Part shown: in pieces, positions 61,560-64,000 of the stretch
How positions within the stretch are numbered: the first letter of the stretch is position 1
Layout of the letters: each line of letters starts with the position of its first letter
Assembly (NCBI RefSeq): GCF_033807715.1
Contig: NC_084591.1
Span: 26,161,090 to 26,225,089, forward strand
Source: Cololabis saira
Taxonomy: Eukaryota > Chordata > Actinopteri > Beloniformes > Belonidae
DNA: 64,000 nt
Direction of reading: 5' to 3'
The notes under the pieces: generated by a model
The model's input: the letters and a program-made list of their open reading frames with translations, nothing else
The model's database searches: none
What the model was told of the DNA's origin: nothing
Program-made: the position numbers and the translations under genes

Positions 61560-61800
61560 AACCCAACTGGGGATGATTGGTCCCCCGTTTGTGTCCACGT
61601 AGCATGCCACACCATGTATCACCCATCTTGATTCACACACCTTGTGATATTCCAGAAGCCTCTCCTTTCCTGCAGCTCTCTAATTCCAAGGAGTCCATGC
61701 ATACGGTGTAGAGACTGTCCTACAAGGCCTGTGGCAACCTCAGCAGGCTTGCAGTGGGCCCTCCACCCATGCCTTCTGTAATTACGGTTTTTGGTTGAAG
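61560..61800 (-). pseudogene. Second relic of the GWRxxC/RGFxGQS element protein
   Basis: A minus-strand frame of about 50 codons gives GWRAHCKPAEVATGLVGQSL, then HGLLGIRELQERRG. It aligns with the 53.1-kb relic (GYGWRSPC, RGFVGQAV, GFLGFRG), and both are followed by a region reading VIHxVxCYxDT in another frame. Only the C-terminal part survives. The family assignment is the same recollection-based one given for that copy. Confidence 0.5.
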
Positions 61801-64000
61801 TGTGGTTTGGGATTAGCTAGAGGGGAGTTTTGGGGCAGCAGTTCATATGATTGCAGCATCAGAGAGTGGAGCAAGTACTTCCAATCTGTTATTCACCATT
61901 TCACTGTTAAACAATCGCAGTTGGAAACTGACAGCCCATAACCTAGGGCTGCCACAACCTAACTGTACATGTGCATGAGCTCTGAAAAGAGTATTATAAT
62001 TAGATTCAGATAAACTTATTGTATATCGCGTGCTGCTGGATAAGAGACACTTTGTGTAGTGTCTGAGTCTTGCTACACTGATACTGCCCCTTTTTTTGCT
62101 GAAGGTCAGAATTTGAAGAGGAAATGACAGAGGAGGGGAGTGTGTGTATGGGTTGTTGAGGTGGAACGAGAGGGATGACTGAATTAAATACACAGTTAAA
62201 TTCACGGAACAAAAAAGTAGAAATGTCGCTTGAAAAGTTGATGCGAGTCTGCAGGCACAAATGCTGTGCTTTAGCCCAATGTGAGATTTCTTAAATCTCC
62301 TTTGTTCTTTCTTTTCTGAGGGTTAAAGTCCAGCTGTACTATGTTTGTGATTGCACCTCTATATGAGGTCCCCTGTCACCTTTGTGGAACAACCGCAGAA
62401 TATTAGTTTACGCCTGGCAAAAGTGCCATCATCAGACTTACTTTGCATGGTCTGGACTTGCTTAACAAGCAATGTGTCTGTAAGAAGTGATAACTTGCAG
62501 GTTTTGGGCACATTGATACATCTTTGTAAGTATAGTACATAAGATGTAGCTCCATCACTCTTGCTTCGGGAAATGAAATGAGTGAATGTGCACTCCTGCA
62601 ATGTTATTAACTGCTGCCCTCAGCAAGCAGCTCTGCATGTAAAACCTCCTTTACTGTTGGGTGTGTACAGATTATGATTTGTGCACTCAGGAGGAGAAGC
62701 ATATATTATACCATATTGCAATGGGTGATAGGCAGAAGGAAAGCTATTTCCTGGCCTTAAATCATTTTGAAGGAGACCCTGTGTGTTTGAACGCGATTTT
62801 AAAACCTTGATGACAGAGTGGCAAAGTCACTCATATTTCCTTCCAATAGCCCTCTGCCTCTCAAAAATCTTTTTGGGGCATGTCATGGTTAATTGTGTTA
62901 GAATTCACACTTAATCATTTCCTTGGAGAAAAATAATTCATTTATGTTCTGTATTCATGCAGTGTATTTTTATATCTTTGAGCACACAATGAATACTGTA
63001 AAACCCATTAATGGTTTCACATTGCTTATGCTTATTTCATTATGTTTTTAAGATTTGTGGTGAAACAATAGTCATTTTCATTGAATCTACAAACAATTTT
63101 GCTTCAGGATCAGGCTGCAAAAGCAAGACCTGGACTATAATAATATTGAGCTAATTTCTAATCATAGCCCTCCAAAACTAATAGAAAAATCCAACCCAGC
63201 AGCATGTAACATGTATTTGGGTGAAATCAGAGAAGCAACCTGAGCCACTCTGAACTTGGACTCCAGAGATATTTACTGCCTACAGACTGTAATTAAGAAT
63301 ATCTGGCAGTTAAGAAAATTACGCTAGATAACAGATGTCTTGGTGAATTCCAGATGCTCCAAGTAATGCTACTTTATCAGCCGATAAAGAAATGAAATAT
63401 GTATGTTCTTTTGTAGTGCTATCTGTTTTATGTTGTTGGAGATTAATAATATTTTTTTCTGATTAGGATACCTAAAACGCCACATGAGATCTCACAGGCA
63501 ACACATTCTGTTATCATCTGAATGTGCAAATGGGTTGCTGGCTGATGTGTCTCATCTAAGTTTTTGGTCCCTTTTATAAGAATGTGCCTGGTGCCACAGG
63601 AACATACAGATGTTTTAACAACCTTCTGTTTTTCAGCTAATCAGAACGTGTTTCCATGTTTGTAGGGCTTTGTAAGAGACTTCTCAGGTGTTGTTCCACA
63701 CCATTTATGCAGACATCTTCTGTTTTCCTCATTTCCCTCCCCATGAAGGTGGATGTCATGTGTTTTTATTTTGTGCTGTTTACAAGGAGCATCCATCAGC
63801 CTTTAACTTTTTTTGGTACACAAATTTTATCTTTTGTGTGTTAAAGCATGGACAGAGGTTGCCATAGAGATTTACTCTGTATATATAGCAACATTTTGAA
63901 GATATTGAGTTTGTTTGGCTCTTTGAGACCTGAGGGTGAAAATTGTAGGTACATGGTTAAAATGTAAAAAAAAAAGGTTTTTCTGTGTAGCTTCATTTTG
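61801..64000. other. Unique AT-rich DNA to the window end
   Basis: Frames at 61843-62260 and 62351-62601 overlap between strands and show no domain. No repeat or RNA was recognised. Confidence 0.4.

Overview
The window looks like an intergenic or deep-intronic stretch of a bony-fish (probably percomorph teleost) nuclear genome. The evidence is the AT-rich unique DNA, long (GT)n, (TA)n and (ATCC)n microsatellites, tRNA-headed SINEs, CR1/L2/Rex-type and RTE-type LINE remnants, Tc1 and hAT DNA transposons, and short foldback MITEs. The species cannot be named from the sequence. I found no convincing host protein-coding exon, no functional RNA gene and no prokaryotic-style operon, CRISPR array or origin.

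Layout. Positions 1-10 kb are mostly unique, with an RTE (Rex3-like) reverse-transcriptase relic at 1.7-2.2 kb, an L2-type relic at 2.2-3.0 kb and a 126-bp truncated retroelement with a 12-bp target duplication at 7.9 kb. Positions 10-18 kb carry a (GT)n tract, a complete 562-bp hAT-type element with an 8-bp duplication, a degenerate SINE, a decayed Tc1-type transposase, and a nest at 15.3-18 kb (hAT BED-finger exon, foldback MITE, another hAT-like repeat, a SINE with a 12-bp duplication, and an L2/Rex1-type relic). Positions 18-26 kb are almost featureless. Positions 26-32.4 kb hold microsatellites, an L2 relic, a 582-bp hAT element, a 1.28-kb TTAA-flanked element and a tRNA-derived SINE. Positions 36.6-38 kb contain a MITE, a GC-rich piece resembling a 28S rRNA expansion segment, and several transposon ends. 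Positions 40.5-48 kb are densely nested: SINE, tandem GGGCCC-type repeat, a 1.55-kb hAT shell with a 41-bp satellite inside, an L2 relic, a second TTAA element with a different GC-rich core, and the largest MITE copy. Positions 50.7-51.4 kb are a complete 623-bp hAT-type element.

The dominant feature is a nearly full-length LINE at about 56.3-61.3 kb on the minus strand. Its ORF2 (1012 codons) is uninterrupted, with apparently complete endonuclease and reverse-transcriptase motifs. Its ORF1 (zinc-knuckle-like N-terminus plus SGNH/GDSL esterase-like domain) is broken by one frame change. The LINE sits inside an older hAT copy whose two halves can be recognised on either side. No cellular pathway is encoded here. 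The genes present are transposition genes, and the biology worth following is the nesting, the recent activity of this LINE, and the reuse of transposon shells with different cores.
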